Shown here one piece after another: positions 4,513 through 5,493 of a stretch of DNA of 5,493 nucleotides. Below the pieces are notes generated by a model. The model ran no database searches. It was not told the DNA's origin and saw only the letters and a list, made by a program, of their open reading frames with translations. The stretch is from Alphaproteobacteria bacterium (GTDB lineage Bacteria; Pseudomonadota; Alphaproteobacteria; Caulobacterales; Caulobacteraceae), in the NCBI GenBank assembly GCA_018895795.1, contig JAHINZ010000278.1, positions 1 through 5,493 of the forward strand. The letters run 5' to 3'. Within the stretch, counting starts at the first letter, position 1. Every line of letters starts with the position of its first letter. The position numbers were made by a program, and so were the translations under genes.

Positions 4513-5493
4513 TCAGCAACGGGCCGCCCTCGCCTTCACATCCTCGACCGCCATCAGGATCGCCTCGGGCGTGGCCGGGGCGTTCAGGCGCGGCATCACC
4601 GTGTGGTCGGCCACGCTGGCCACCGCCCGGGTGATGGCCGAAAACACCGAGATCGCCAGCATCAGCGGCGGCTCGCCCACGGCCTTGGAGCGGTGGACCG
4701 TGGCCTCGACATTGCGGCCGGCCGCCCACAGCTGGATGTCCAGATGGGCCGGACGATCGCCCGCCGTCGGGATCTTGTAGGTCGACGGCGCATGGGTGCG
4801 CAGACGGCCCTGATCGTCGAACACCAGCTCCTCGGTGGTCAACCAGCCCAGGCCCTGGATGAAGCCGCCCTCGATCTGGCCCAGGTCGATGGCCGGGTTC
4901 AGCGACTTGCCCACATCGTGCAGGATGTCGGTGCGGGTGACCTTCATCTCGCCGCTCAGGGTGTCGATGATCACCTCGCTGCAGGCCGCGCCATAGGCGA
5001 AATAGTAGAACGGCCGGCCCGTATGGCTGGCGCGGTCATAATGGATCTTGGGCGTGGCGTAGAAGCCGGTCGAGGATAGCGAGACCCGAGCCAGATAGGC
5101 CTGCCGGCACAGGTCGTTGAACGGCACCAGCGTGTCCCCGGCCTTCAGGCCCAGCGGGGTGAAGGCGATGTCGGCTTCGGCGCAACCCCACTTCAGGGCC
5201 GCGAAGGCCACCAGCCGGGCCTTGATGGTCTCGGCCGCGTTCAGGGCCGCCATACCGTTCAGGTCCGCGCCCGACGAGGCCGCGGTGGCCGAGGTGTTGG
5301 GCACCTTGTCGGTGACGGTCGAGGTAATCTTCACGCGGCCGATCTCGACCTGGAAGGCGTTGGCGACGATCTGCGCGATCTTGATGTTCAGCCCCTGCCC
5401 CATCTCGGTCCCGCCGTGGTTCAGCATGATCGAGCCGTCGGCATAGAGGTGGATCAGCGCCCCGGCCTGGTTCAGGTGGGTCGTGGTGAACGA
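4513..5493 (-). CDS. xdhB: Xanthine dehydrogenase molybdenum-binding subunit, C-terminal part
   Basis: The open frame enters from the right edge; 326 residues up to the TGA are visible, the C-terminal two fifths of a protein usually near 780 residues. The subunit binds molybdopterin and oxidises hypoxanthine and xanthine to urate; XdhA (iron-sulfur and FAD) should lie further right. An internal ATG at 5427 is not the start, since the conserved 'SFTTTHLNQAGALIHLYADG' continues ahead of it. Cofactor-binding motifs follow: 'LNHGGTEMGQGL', 'PNTSATAASSGADLNG', 'YFAYGAACSEVIID', 'DVGKSLNPAIDLGQIEGGF' and 'STYKIPTAGD'. Near the end 'SKAVGEPPL' carries the catalytic Glu (codon 4672-4674), equivalent to Glu1261 of the bovine and Glu730 of the R. 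capsulatus enzyme. The retained 'VGEPPL' and purine neighbours favour a genuine xanthine dehydrogenase over other molybdenum hydroxylases. In E. coli naming this subunit is XdhA. Confidence 0.95.
   Translation of the reverse strand, partial: SFTTTHLNQAGALIHLYADGSIMLNHGGTEMGQGLNIKIAQIVANAFQVEIGRVKITSTVTDKVPNTSATAASSGADLNGMAALNAAETIKARLVAFAALKWGCAEADIAFTPLGLKAGDTLVPFNDLCRQAYLARVSLSSTGFYATPKIHYDRASHTGRPFYYFAYGAACSEVIIDTLSGEMKVTRTDILHDVGKSLNPAIDLGQIEGGFIQGLGWLTTEELVFDDQGRLRTHAPSTYKIPTAGDRPAHLDIQLWAAGRNVEATVHRSKAVGEPPLMLAISVFSAITRAVASVADHTVMPRLNAPATPEAILMAVEDVKARAARC

Noticed and set aside
3687..4634. A 315-codon plus-strand open frame opposite xdhC
   Set aside because: Runs through xdhC, the repeat R3 and the end of xdhB on the other strand; Gly/Arg/Gln low-complexity product with no family features.

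Overview
The window is GC-rich (roughly two thirds G+C by eye) bacterial chromosome with very tight gene packing and strong GC3 bias. Protein families, purine-degradation gene order, GC-rich palindromic intergenic repeats and the complete absence of the methylation site GANTC all point to an alphaproteobacterium, most likely of the Caulobacter/Phenylobacterium group. That placement is inferred from style and recalled families, not from a search.

Plus strand, 1-1463: the tail of an upstream gene that looks like an AtzE/HpxY-type amidase, then an HpxZ/AtzH-family NTF2-fold protein that starts inside the amidase stop codon (ATGA overlap), then a complete inosine-uridine-type nucleoside hydrolase. 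The three are 9 bases apart or less and look like one transcription unit.

Middle, 1464-2137: two elaborate GC-rich palindromic elements (1465-1585 and 1986-2126) of the same family flank one small minus-strand gene of unknown function (1589-1897). An AT-rich patch upstream of it may hold its promoter. A perfect consensus DnaA box (2126-2134) lies against the outer edge of the second element.

Minus strand, 5493-2138: the C-terminal part of the molybdenum subunit of xanthine dehydrogenase (xdhB), a second kind of palindromic repeat that folds like a cloverleaf (4418-4499), the xanthine dehydrogenase maturation factor xdhC, and guanine deaminase (guaD), whose start overlaps the end of xdhC by 32 bases.

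Together the genes describe purine salvage and breakdown: the nucleoside hydrolase frees bases from nucleosides, GuaD turns guanine into xanthine, XdhAB with XdhC oxidises hypoxanthine and xanthine to urate, and the amidase/HpxZ pair belongs to families that act late in ureide or carboxylated-urea catabolism. I see no previously undescribed enzymatic system. The less ordinary material is in the repeats, the lone DnaA box, the missing GANTC sites, and a perfect hairpin at the xdhC-guaD junction.
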